A stretch of 64,000 bases of DNA from Actinomycetota bacterium. Its GTDB lineage: Bacteria; Actinomycetota; Acidimicrobiia; Acidimicrobiales; AC-14. Under the pieces are notes generated by a model. It had not been told where the DNA came from. It ran no database searches and worked only from the letters and a program-made list of their open reading frames with translations. Made by a program: the position numbers and the translations under genes. Positions 54,943 to 63,037 of this stretch are shown piece by piece; position 1 is the first letter of the stretch, and every line of letters starts with the position of its first letter. The stretch lies in contig VAWU01000062.1 of NCBI GenBank assembly GCA_005888325.1, positions 43,955-107,954 of the forward strand. Direction: 5' to 3'.

Positions 54943-56663
54943 TCAGCGCCGGCCCGACCACGACGCGTAGAGCCCGGCGTAGGGACCGTCGCGGCCGATG
55001 AGCTCGCGGTGGCTGCCCACCTCCACCACGTGCCCGCTCTCGACGACCGCGACGATGTCCGCGCGCGCCGCGGTCGAGAGGCGATGGGCGATCACGACCA
55101 CGGTGCGGCCCTCCATGAGCCGTTCGAGCGCGAGCTCGATCAGCCGCTCGGTGCCCGGGTCGAGGCTGGAGGTCGCCTCGTCGAGCACCACGACCGCGGG
55201 ATCGGCGAGCGCGGCGCGCACGAGCGAGATCAGCTGACGCTCGCCGCCCGAGAGGTTGGCGCCCCGCTCGCGCACCTCGGTGCCGAGCCCCTCCGCGAAG
55301 CCGGCGAAACGAGGCACGAGATCGAGCGCCTCGATCGCGGCCCAGAGCTCGGCGTCGGTTGCTCCCGGTTGTGCGATCAACAGGTTGTCGCGGATGGTGC
55401 CGCCGAACAGGAAGCCCTCTTGGGCCACGACCACGATGCGCCGGCGCAGCGAGGCGAGCGTGGCGTCCCGCAGGTCGACGCCGCCGTAGCGCACCGAACC
55501 GGAGGCCGGATCGTAGAAGCGCACCATCAACTTGGCCAGGGTGGACTTGCCCGCCCCGGTGGGCCCGACCAGTGCGAGCCGCTGTCCCGGCTCGACCAGC
55601 AGCGACGCGCCCTCCAGCACAAGGGCACCGTCGTCGTAGCGGAACGACACCTGATCGACGGAGAGCGACCCGATGGGCGGAAGATCGACCGCGCCCGATC
55701 GCTCGTCGATCCCGACGTCTTCGTCCAAGAGCCCGTAGAGCTTGTGGAGCGCCGCGCCCGCGGCCTGCAGGGTGTTGAAGAGCTGGCTCATCTGCTGCAT
55801 GGGCTCGAACAGGTTTTGGAGGTACAGGACGAACGCGGCGAGGGTACCGACGGTCACGACGCCGCGGCCGGTGAGCCAGCCGCCGTAGAAGAGCGTCACC
55901 GCGATGGCCGTGCCCTGGGTCAGCTCGATCACCGTCGTGTACCTCGCCGTGATGGTCTCGGCCCGCAGGTGCGTGCGGAACTGCTGCTCGTTCGTCTCGC
56001 GGAACCGGCGCCGAAACGCGTCGGCCCGGTTGAACGCCTGAACGACGCGGACACCCGCGAGACCCTCCTGGAACGACGTCAACGTGCCGCCGACGCGGTC
56101 TCGCAGCGTCAGGTAGGCGGCGTTCGACTCGCGCCGGAACCACCTCGTCGCCATGACGAGCACCGGCACCACGAAGAGCACCCCGAGCGCGAGCTCCCAA
56201 CTCATGCCGACCATCACGACCACGGCGCCCGCGAACACCAAGATGTTCAGTCCGCGGTCATGCGAGCGACGAGGGCGCCCGTGCGCGTGCGATCGTAGAA
56301 CTCGAGCGACAACCGCATGAGGTGGGCGAAGACGCGTTGGCGCAGCTCGCGGAGGAAGCCCTCTCCGATCCGGGCGACGGCCGTGATGGTCAGCCGACCG
56401 AAGACGTAGACGAGGATGACGGAGACGACGAAGGCGATGGTGGCGCGGTCGAGGGCGCCGACATCGCGCGGTTGCACACCGTGGTCGATCCCGTAGCGCA
56501 CGATCGCGGGGCCGGCGAGCGTGGCGGCCGCCTGGAGGAGGACGCAGGCTACGGCGAGGAGCAGGCGCAGTCGAACCGGGCGGAGGAACCGCCACGTGCG
56601 CCGGACGACGTGTCGCCTCTCTGCCGCGCTCAGGCGCAGATCGGTGACCTGTTGCACCCTCAC
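54943..56663 (-). pseudogene. ABC exporter half-transporter with frameshift (catalytically competent half)
   Basis: Two frames together make one ABC exporter subunit. The first, 56663 to 56247, carries the N-terminus and first helices and ends TGALVARMTAD then stop. The second resumes from about 56249 with LNILVFAGAVVVMVGMSWELALG and runs to 54943. About 12 residues that normally follow MTAD are missing, which fits loss of about 37 bases, and the frame changes by one there. The nucleotide-binding domain has Walker A GPTGAGKST, signature LSGGERQL and Walker B VVVLDEATSSLD with the catalytic Glu. It overlaps the partner gene as GTGA. It is a real pseudogene or an assembly/sequencing deletion. 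Confidence 0.8.
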
Positions 56664-58402
56664 GGGACGACCTCCGCGTCGGGGGCGGTCCGGTCGTGGC
56701 CGGCGGCGTCCGACACGTGGGCCAGCACCTCGCGGTAACGCTCGCTGGTGCGCAACAGCTCGTCGTGGCTGCCCTCGGCCACGACGCGGCCCTCGTCGAG
56801 CAGGACCACGCGGTCCGCGAGCGCGATGGTGGCGGGACGGTGGGCGATGATGATCGTCGTCCGCCCCCGCATCACCTCGTCGAGCGCGGCCCTGATCTCG
56901 TGCTCCTTGGTGGCGTCGACCGACGAGGTGGCGTCGTCGAGGATGAGCACGCGGGGGTCGGCGAGGATGGCCCGCGCGATCGCCACCCGCTGGCGCTGAC
57001 CCCCGGAGAGCGAGAAGCCGTGCTCCCCGAGGAGGGTCTCGTAGCCCGCGGGCAGCTCGGTCACGAACTCGTGCCCGCCCGCCAGGCGCGCGGCGCGCTC
57101 GATCTCCGCCGCGGACGAACCGTCGTCGGCGAAGGCGATGTTCGCGCGGACGGTGTCGGTGAACAGGAAGGTGTCCTCGAACACGATCGCAACCGCGTCG
57201 CGCAGGTCGCCGAGCTTGAGATCGCGCACGTCCGCCCCATCGATCAGGACGCGTCCGGCGTCGACGTCGTAGAACCGCGGCACGAGGCGAGCGACGGTGG
57301 ACTTACCCGACCCGGTGGGCCCGACGAGCGCCACCGACTCGCCCGGTCGCACGACGAGGTCGAGACCGTGCAGCACGGGCAGGTCGGGTCGGTAGCCGAA
57401 GCTGACCCCCTCGAACCGGATCTCGCCTCCGCCGGGCGGCAGCGGCTGCGCGTCCGCGGGCTCCAAGATCTCGGGCTCGGTCGCGAGGATCTCGTACACG
57501 CGAGCGGCCGCCGCGGAGGCGCGCGACAGCTGCGCCACCACGAACGACGTCATTCGCAGCGGGAAGCCCAGTTGGAGGATGTAGAAGTTGAAGGCGATGA
57601 GTGCGCCGACCGTGATCCGGCCCGCGATCACCTCGCGACCGCCGACAAAGAGCACGGCTACCAGCCCGACGGTCGGCAGGACGTCGAGCAGCGGGTTGAA
57701 CGCGGCGCGCAGGCGAGCCATCGCCATGGCGCGGCCGTACACGCCGCCGGCAGCCTTCTCCAGCCGTCGGTTCTCGACCGCCTCGGCGCCGAAGCCCTTG
57801 ACGACGCGGATGCCGGACACGGCTTCCTCGACCACGAGCGACATGTCGGCCAGGCGCTGCTGGAGATCGGTGGCGACCGGGTGGAGCCGCCGCGAGAAGC
57901 GGGTCGCCGCCACCGCAAGCAATGGAAGCGCCGCGAGCGACACGAGCGCGAGCTTGGCGTTGAGCACGAGCAGGACGACGGCGACGCCCAGGACCATCAC
58001 GACGTTGGCGCCGGCCACGGGGATGAACACGAGCAGCATCTGCACCTGTTTGGCATCGATGCTGGCCCGGGCCATGAGCTCGCCGATCTGCGCCCGGTCG
58101 TGGTAGCCGAAGTGAAGGCGCTGCAGCTGGTCGAAGAGCCGGCGCCGCAGCTCCGCCTCGGCCCGGAGCGAGATCTTGAACGCGGCGTAGCGCCGGTAGG
58201 CCGTGAACCCACCGACGAACACCGTCGCGACGACGACGGCGATCGACCAACGCATGAGCGCGCCGCGGTCGTAAGGGTCGATGCCGCGGTCGACGGCCCG
58301 CAGCGCGAGCAGCGGGATCGTGATCTTCGCGACGGTCCAGCCGAGCGCGGCGAGCACTCCGAGGACGATCGCGCGACGGCTCTGCGACGCGACCTCGCGC
58401 AT
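56660..58402 (-). CDS. ABC exporter half-transporter (degenerate ATPase half)
   Basis: A 580-residue exporter subunit, six helices then an ATPase. Helices include AIVLGVLAALGWTVAKITIPLLAL and ANVVMVLGVAVVLLVLNAKLALVSL. The ATPase has Walker A GPTGSGKST, Q-loop VFEDTFLF, signature LSGGQRQR, and Walker B VLILDDATSSVD where the catalytic Glu is Asp; the H-loop is IIAHRPA. An Asp there marks the degenerate site of heterodimeric exporters (TM287/288, BmrCD type), so its partner is the neighbouring half that carries Glu. The ATG at 58402 is the only good start; the gene overlaps its partner by GTGA. Confidence 0.93.
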   Translation of the reverse strand: MREVASQSRRAIVLGVLAALGWTVAKITIPLLALRAVDRGIDPYDRGALMRWSIAVVVATVFVGGFTAYRRYAAFKISLRAEAELRRRLFDQLQRLHFGYHDRAQIGELMARASIDAKQVQMLLVFIPVAGANVVMVLGVAVVLLVLNAKLALVSLAALPLLAVAATRFSRRLHPVATDLQQRLADMSLVVEEAVSGIRVVKGFGAEAVENRRLEKAAGGVYGRAMAMARLRAAFNPLLDVLPTVGLVAVLFVGGREVIAGRITVGALIAFNFYILQLGFPLRMTSFVVAQLSRASAAAARVYEILATEPEILEPADAQPLPPGGGEIRFEGVSFGYRPDLPVLHGLDLVVRPGESVALVGPTGSGKSTVARLVPRFYDVDAGRVLIDGADVRDLKLGDLRDAVAIVFEDTFLFTDTVRANIAFADDGSSAAEIERAARLAGGHEFVTELPAGYETLLGEHGFSLSGGQRQRVAIARAILADPRVLILDDATSSVDATKEHEIRAALDEVMRGRTTIIIAHRPATIALADRVVLLDEGRVVAEGSHDELLRTSERYREVLAHVSDAAGHDRTAPDAEVVP

Positions 58403-58473
58403 CAGCCGCCAGCCACCGCGACGCTGGTGGTGCTCGGCAGAGGCTGGGCGCGAGCGCACTGCCGGCCGCGGGC

Positions 58474-59649
58474 TCAGCGGGGCACGCGTGGCATGCGCAG
58501 GCCCGCCATCCCGATGATCTCGCGCTGTATCTCGTTGACGCCGCCGCCGAACGTCCCGATGGTGGCACCCGCGTACTCGACCTCGAGGTTGCCGGCGAGG
58601 ACAGCACCGGCCGAGCCCTTCTTGAGCGTGCCGGCCGCGCCGACCACCTCCATGAGCAGCCGGAGCGACTCGATGCGCAGCTCGGTGCCGAACACCTTCA
58701 TGGCCGACGCGTCGGCCGGGTTGAGCTCGCCCTGCTCCTGACGGGAGGCGACCCGCCAGTTGAACAGCTCTGCGGCCTCGACCCTGGCCCGGACGCGGGC
58801 GAGGTTCAGCTTCACCCACTCGTGGTCGATCACCCGTCGGCCGTCGGCGGCGATCGTCTCGCGCGCCCAGCCCGCCACGGCGTCGAGCGCCTTGAAGATC
58901 CCGCCCGAGGGCCCGAGCATCACCCGCTCGAAGTTGAGCTGGGTGGTGATCATCTTCCACCCGCCGTGCTCGGGCCCGACCCGCATCGACACCGGAACGC
59001 GCACGTTGTCGTAGTAGGTCGTGTTGTTGTGCCCTCCGCCGATCATGCGGAACGGCGCCGAGCTGAAGCCGGGGTCGGACGTGTCGACGATGAGGATCGA
59101 GATTCCTTCGTGCTTCGGGGCGTCGGGGGCGGTGCGTGCCGCGAGCCAGACGTAGTCGGCGTCGTGACCGCCCGTGGTGAAGACCTTCTGGCCGTTGACG
59201 ACGTACTCGTCGCCGTCACGCATGGCGCGGGTGCGCAGCGACGCCAGGTCGGTGCCCGCCTCGGGCTCGGTGTAGCCGATGGCGAAATGCACGTCGCCGC
59301 GGAGGATCGCGGGGAGGAACCGCTGCTTCTGCTCGTCGGTGCCGAACTGGGCGAGCGTGGGCCCCACCGTGTTGAGCGTCACTGCGGGGAGGGGCACGCC
59401 CGCCCGCCCTGCGGCGTCGACGAAGATCAGTTGTTCGAGGGCACCCCAGCCGCGGCCCCCGTACTCCTCGGGCCAGCCGACTCCGAGCCATCCGTCGCGG
59501 CCCAGTTGGCGCACGGTCTCGCGGTAGCCGGGCCCGAACTGCTCGCCGCCGCCCAGCGACGCCCGCCGCTCGGGAGTCATGAGCGCGGCGAAGTAGGAGT
59601 CGATCTCCGCTCGCAGCGCCCGCTGCCGGTCGGTGAGGTCGATGAACAC
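58474..59649 (-). CDS. Acyl-CoA dehydrogenase, FadE type (first of a pair)
   Basis: A 391-residue FAD-dependent acyl-CoA dehydrogenase. Landmarks: GWPEEYGGRGWG, AIGYTEPEAGTDLASLRTRA (FAD loop), VNGQKVFTTGGHDADYVWLAART, and the C-terminal GGGVNEIQREIIGMAGLRMPR. It resembles the subunits of alpha2beta2 dehydrogenases in actinobacterial sterol side-chain and long-chain degradation (FadE26/27, 28/29, 34 families). The start is ATG at 59649. It follows the second dehydrogenase gene after 18 bases, as expected for obligate partners. The true substrate is unknown. Confidence 0.92.
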   Translation of the reverse strand: MFIDLTDRQRALRAEIDSYFAALMTPERRASLGGGEQFGPGYRETVRQLGRDGWLGVGWPEEYGGRGWGALEQLIFVDAAGRAGVPLPAVTLNTVGPTLAQFGTDEQKQRFLPAILRGDVHFAIGYTEPEAGTDLASLRTRAMRDGDEYVVNGQKVFTTGGHDADYVWLAARTAPDAPKHEGISILIVDTSDPGFSSAPFRMIGGGHNNTTYYDNVRVPVSMRVGPEHGGWKMITTQLNFERVMLGPSGGIFKALDAVAGWARETIAADGRRVIDHEWVKLNLARVRARVEAAELFNWRVASRQEQGELNPADASAMKVFGTELRIESLRLLMEVVGAAGTLKKGSAGAVLAGNLEVEYAGATIGTFGGGVNEIQREIIGMAGLRMPRVPR

Positions 59650-59667
59650 GCGCGGGCCTTCCTCGCC

Positions 59668-60792
59668 TCAGCCGGGCCCGGCGGCGATGGTGTCGCCCAG
59701 CCGCAGGAGGTGTGGCGTCGCCCCGCCGAGCGCGTGCTCGAGCAACTTGGCCCAACGGAAGTAGCGGTGGATGGGGTAGTCGGTGGTGGCGCCCATGCCA
59801 CCGTGGAGGTGCTGGCACGCGTTGGCGACGCGCTGGCCACCGTCGGCGACCCAGAACTTGGCGATGGCGAGCTCGTCGTGCGCGTCGCGCCCCGACGCCA
59901 GCCGCCAGATGGCCGACCACGTCGTGACGCGGATCGCCTCGGTGTCGATGTACGCGTCGGCCGCACGCAGCGTGGCGCCCTGGAAGGTGGCGATCGGGCG
60001 GCCGAACTGCTTCCGCTCACTGAGGTAGCTCGCCGTGATCCGCAGCGCCCGATCGAACACGCCGACCGCGGTCGCGCAGTAGCACGCCAGCGCGTGCTGT
60101 TGGAGCCAGTCGACGGCGTGCGCGCCCTCGGTCGCGTCGCCGAGCACGTCGCGGTCGTGGACACGCGCTCCCGACAGCCGGAGCCGGCCCTGCGGCTCGC
60201 CGTTGGTCGCCGTCGCGGCTTCGACGGCTGCGTTCTCGGTGTCGGGCGTGACGATGAAGACCGCCAGCGTGCCCGCTTCCGTGGTGGCCGGGACAAGCAT
60301 GGCGTCGGCGAGCGGCGCGTAGGGGACCGCGAGCTTCTCGCCGTCGAGGCGCCAGCCCGACCCGTCGCGCCCGGCGACCGTCGTCGGCGACAGCGGGTCG
60401 GCGTGGCCCGGCTCGCAGAGCGCAGCGGTGAGCAGCGACGTGCCCGCGATCACCGCCGGGAGAAACCGGTGCCGTTGCTCGTCGCTGCCGAGCGCGGCGA
60501 CCGGCATCGCGCCCAGGCCGACGGTGGCCAGCAACGGCAGCGGCGCGACGTGGCGGCCCACCTCCTCGAGCAGCACGCACAGCTCCATCAGCCCATAGCC
60601 GCTGCCGCCGAGGGCCTCGGGGAGCGGTACGCCCAGGAGGTTCGCGTCGGCGAGCTGCTTCCACACCCGGCGATCGAACGGCTCCGACGCGTCCTCCAGC
60701 TCGAGGAGACGCTCGGTCGTGACCTGTTCGCCGAGGATCTTGCGCGCCAGATCGCGCAGGTCGCGCTGCACGTCGTCGAACGTGAAGTCCAT
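59668..60792 (-). CDS. Acyl-CoA dehydrogenase, FadE type (partner subunit)
   Basis: A 374-residue acyl-CoA dehydrogenase-like protein: MDFTFDDVQRDLRDLARKIL, GVPLPEALGGSGYGLMELCVLLEEVGRHVAPLPLL, SYLSERKQFGRPIATFQGATLRAADAYI, QHLHGGMGATTDYPIHRYFRWAKLLEHALGG. It is more diverged in the FAD-loop (ALCEPGHADPLSPTTVAG) than its partner, the situation seen when one subunit of the heterotetramer is non-canonical. The ATG at 60792 overlaps the previous stop as ATGA, so it is coupled to the epoxide-hydrolase-like gene. Confidence 0.9.
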   Translation of the reverse strand: MDFTFDDVQRDLRDLARKILGEQVTTERLLELEDASEPFDRRVWKQLADANLLGVPLPEALGGSGYGLMELCVLLEEVGRHVAPLPLLATVGLGAMPVAALGSDEQRHRFLPAVIAGTSLLTAALCEPGHADPLSPTTVAGRDGSGWRLDGEKLAVPYAPLADAMLVPATTEAGTLAVFIVTPDTENAAVEAATATNGEPQGRLRLSGARVHDRDVLGDATEGAHAVDWLQQHALACYCATAVGVFDRALRITASYLSERKQFGRPIATFQGATLRAADAYIDTEAIRVTTWSAIWRLASGRDAHDELAIAKFWVADGGQRVANACQHLHGGMGATTDYPIHRYFRWAKLLEHALGGATPHLLRLGDTIAAGPG

Positions 60793-61223
60793 CACTCGTA
60801 GCCCTTCATGATGTGCTCGACCCACCACTCGGGTGCTGCGCCCATGAGCGTCTGCATGTCCCAGTAGTCCCACCAGCGGCCGATGCGGCCCTCGCGGAAC
60901 TCGTGGACGGACACGAACGGGAGGTCGACGTGCTCACCGGTGGGCCAGTGCCAGTGCTCGACGTGCTCGGTCACGACGGTGTCGCCTTCGGCCACGACGA
61001 CCCGGATCTCGTGATCGATGCGCTCGAGCGGCCCGAGACCGAGCCGGAGTCGGGCGGCGATCTTTGCCGGGCCCCGGGCGACGTCGTCTGCCGGTGAGGG
61101 CACGTCGGTGTACTCGCCGTCGTCGAGAAAGTGGGCGCCCACCGCGTCGAAATCGCGGGCGTAGAGGTCGCGCCAGAGCTGCGCGACGACACGCTTGTTT
61201 TCGCCGGGCGATGTCGCGGCCAT
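60792..61223 (-). CDS. SnoaL/limonene-epoxide-hydrolase-like protein
   Basis: A 143-residue NTF2-fold protein: NKRVVAQLWRDLYARDFDAVGAHFLDDGEYTDVPSP, then RIDHEIRVVVAEGDTVVTEHVEHWHWPTGEHVDLPFVSVHEFREGRIGRWWDYWDMQTLM. The Asp/Arg/Asp pattern around GEYTDVP, IGRWWDYWD is as in limonene-1,2-epoxide hydrolase and some sterol-pathway hydratases. Leading a tight run with the acyl-CoA dehydrogenase pair, it may hydrate the double bond they produce (inference). The ATG at 61223 is used. Confidence 0.85.
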   Translation of the reverse strand: MAATSPGENKRVVAQLWRDLYARDFDAVGAHFLDDGEYTDVPSPADDVARGPAKIAARLRLGLGPLERIDHEIRVVVAEGDTVVTEHVEHWHWPTGEHVDLPFVSVHEFREGRIGRWWDYWDMQTLMGAAPEWWVEHIMKGYE

Positions 61224-61243
61224 GGCGGCGAGCGTAGGTCGGA

Positions 61244-62461
61244 TCACGCGTAGCGGGCGCCGACACCTCGCGACGTGCCGTGGTGATCGACGGCGGCGCG
61301 CAGGTCGGCGAGCAGCTCGTCGACGACCGAGGCGTGAGCGGGGGAGAGCATGAGGTGCAGGCCCGGCGGCTGCGTGTTGCGGTTGAGGTTCCAGCCACGG
61401 TCGTCCATGACGTCGCCGACGGCGTAGAGGTCGATCTCGTCGGACCGCATGGCGAGGACCGGTCCGATCGGATCGCCCACGACGGTGATCGGCTCGATCG
61501 AATCGATGGCGGCGCGCACCTTCGCCACGGTGCCGAGCAGCGAGCGCATGATGTCGACGTACCCGTCGACCCCGAGGTAGGTCATCACCGCCCACGCGGT
61601 GGCAATCGGTGCCGCGGGTCGGGCACCGGCGACGACCGGTGACCCGTAGAGGCCGGAGGGCCAGTTGTCGTAGAGGTAGACCTGGTGGCCGAACCAGTCG
61701 GCGTCGCGGTGCAGGATCACCGACGCGCCCTTCGGGCAGTAGCCGTACTTGTGCACGTCGGCGGAGATCTCGGTGACACCGGGGACGCGGAAGTCCCAGG
61801 GGGGCACCTCGCGACCCAGCCGCTCGAGGAACGGGAGCACGAAGCCGCCGATGCACGCGTCGACGTGGCAACCGGCGCCGTGCTCGGCCGCCAGCCCCGC
61901 GAGCTCGACGACCGGGTCCATCACCCCGTAGGGGTAGTTGAACGCCGACGCGACGACCACCGCGGTCGCGGGCGAGAGCCGGGCGCGGGCGGCGTCGACG
62001 TCGGCGCGACCGCCCCCGTCGAGCGGCACGCGCACGACCTCCATGCCCAGGTAGTGCGCGGCCTTCGCGTATGCGGGGTGCGCGGTCTCGGCCGCGAGGA
62101 TCTGCGGACGATCGATGCCCTTGGCCTTGGCTCGCTCGCGGTTCACGAGCATCGACAGGAAGATCGACTCGCTGCCCCCGGAGGTCATCGCTCCGCCGCC
62201 AGCCTCGGGCAGATGGAGGAGCGCTCCGGTCATGGAGACGACCTCCTTCTCGAGCGACGCCAGCTCGGCGAACTTGAACGGGTTCAGCGCGTTGCCGAAC
62301 AGGAAGCGCCGGTTGGCCTCGACGATGACGTGCTCGAGGTCGTCCCGGCCCGTCGGGTAGACGAGGCCGAAGAGCCGCGCCGCGTCGATGTCGGGGTCGC
62401 GCGCTCGGCGGCTGTCCAGCTCGGCCAGCACCGCCTCCGTCGCCAGCCCGTGCTCGCGCAT
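61244..62461 (-). CDS. PLP-dependent enzyme, sphingosine-1-phosphate lyase / glutamate decarboxylase-like
   Basis: A 405-residue fold-type I PLP enzyme. The cofactor lysine is in DVHKYGYCPKGAS, the phosphate/ring contacts in TSGGSESIFLSMLVNRERA, AHPAYAKAAHYLGMEVVRVPLD and VDACIGGFVLPFLE. This pattern, with the FGNALNPFKFAELASLEKEVVSM start, fits the S1P-lyase branch found in bacteria, which cleaves long-chain-base phosphates or decarboxylates amino acids. The start is ATG at 62461. It is 20 bases upstream of the epoxide-hydrolase-like gene and may be transcribed with it and the dehydrogenases. Confidence 0.9.
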   Translation of the reverse strand: MREHGLATEAVLAELDSRRARDPDIDAARLFGLVYPTGRDDLEHVIVEANRRFLFGNALNPFKFAELASLEKEVVSMTGALLHLPEAGGGAMTSGGSESIFLSMLVNRERAKAKGIDRPQILAAETAHPAYAKAAHYLGMEVVRVPLDGGGRADVDAARARLSPATAVVVASAFNYPYGVMDPVVELAGLAAEHGAGCHVDACIGGFVLPFLERLGREVPPWDFRVPGVTEISADVHKYGYCPKGASVILHRDADWFGHQVYLYDNWPSGLYGSPVVAGARPAAPIATAWAVMTYLGVDGYVDIMRSLLGTVAKVRAAIDSIEPITVVGDPIGPVLAMRSDEIDLYAVGDVMDDRGWNLNRNTQPPGLHLMLSPAHASVVDELLADLRAAVDHHGTSRGVGARYA

Positions 62462-62508
62462 CGCCTCACCGTATCGCCGGGCCCTGGGTGGGGCTCTACC
62501 GTCGTTGC

Positions 62509-62964
62509 ATGCCCAGCGATGATCGCGGCTCCAATGAGGCGAGCGAGGACCGAAGCGCAGCGGAGGACCGCAGCTCCAATGAGGCAGCCCGAGAGGTGGT
62601 CCGCCTCGAGCCGTGGACCGGGCCCTGGGCGGACGACGACCCCGACGCCAACTTCAAAGCCGAGGTCGCGCTGTACGCGCTCGTCGACCCGCTTACGACG
62701 ATCGAGGTGCTGAGCGCCAACGTCGGTGTCCCCGTCGGGGCCCTCTGCCGGTACGTGCTGGCCCGCTGGGCGAGCGGTGGCAGTGGGGGCCTCCTGGAGC
62801 TCGGTCCTTCGATGGTGCAGCGGCTGTGGGATGTCTGTGAGCGGGCGGAGGTCGACGCCACCGACGAGGCCCGGCTCGCCGCGTACGACCAGCTGCGCCA
62901 GATGCTCTCGTGGTTGCACATGCCCCTGGTGGACCCCGCAGGCTACGGCGACGACGCTCCCTGA
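62509..62964 (+). CDS. DUF6027 family protein
   Basis: A 151-residue protein. After a low-complexity Ser/Asn/Glu/Ala/Arg start (with an imperfect direct repeat around GGCTCCAATGAGGC at about 62527 and 62572), residues 35-150 are the conserved part: VRLEPWTGPWADDDPDANFKAEVALYALVDPLTTIEVLSANVGVPVGALCRYVLARWASGGSGGLLELGPSMVQRLWD... AAYDQLRQMLSWLHMPL. It looks like a small helical DNA- or protein-binding protein common in Actinomycetota; the family has no known function. ATG at 62509 or the GTG at 62488 could start it. Confidence 0.8.
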   Translation: MPSDDRGSNEASEDRSAAEDRSSNEAAREVVRLEPWTGPWADDDPDANFKAEVALYALVDPLTTIEVLSANVGVPVGALCRYVLARWASGGSGGLLELGPSMVQRLWDVCERAEVDATDEARLAAYDQLRQMLSWLHMPLVDPAGYGDDAP

Positions 62965-63037
62965 TCGGTCGACGCGGCCGGGGAGCTGCCTGCGAACGCG
63001 TGCTCGCTGCGCCGGCGCGTCGGTACAGTCCCCGGCG

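Noticed and set aside
56696-58741. 681-residue rightward frame across the ABC exporter
   Set aside because: Antisense shadow of the exporter and dehydrogenase genes, with composition typical of GC-rich mirror frames.
62525-62585. Direct repeat around GGCTCCAATGAGGC as a mobile-element trace
   Set aside because: It encodes an in-frame low-complexity Ser-Asn-Glu-Ala repeat of the DUF6027 protein and has no flanking element.
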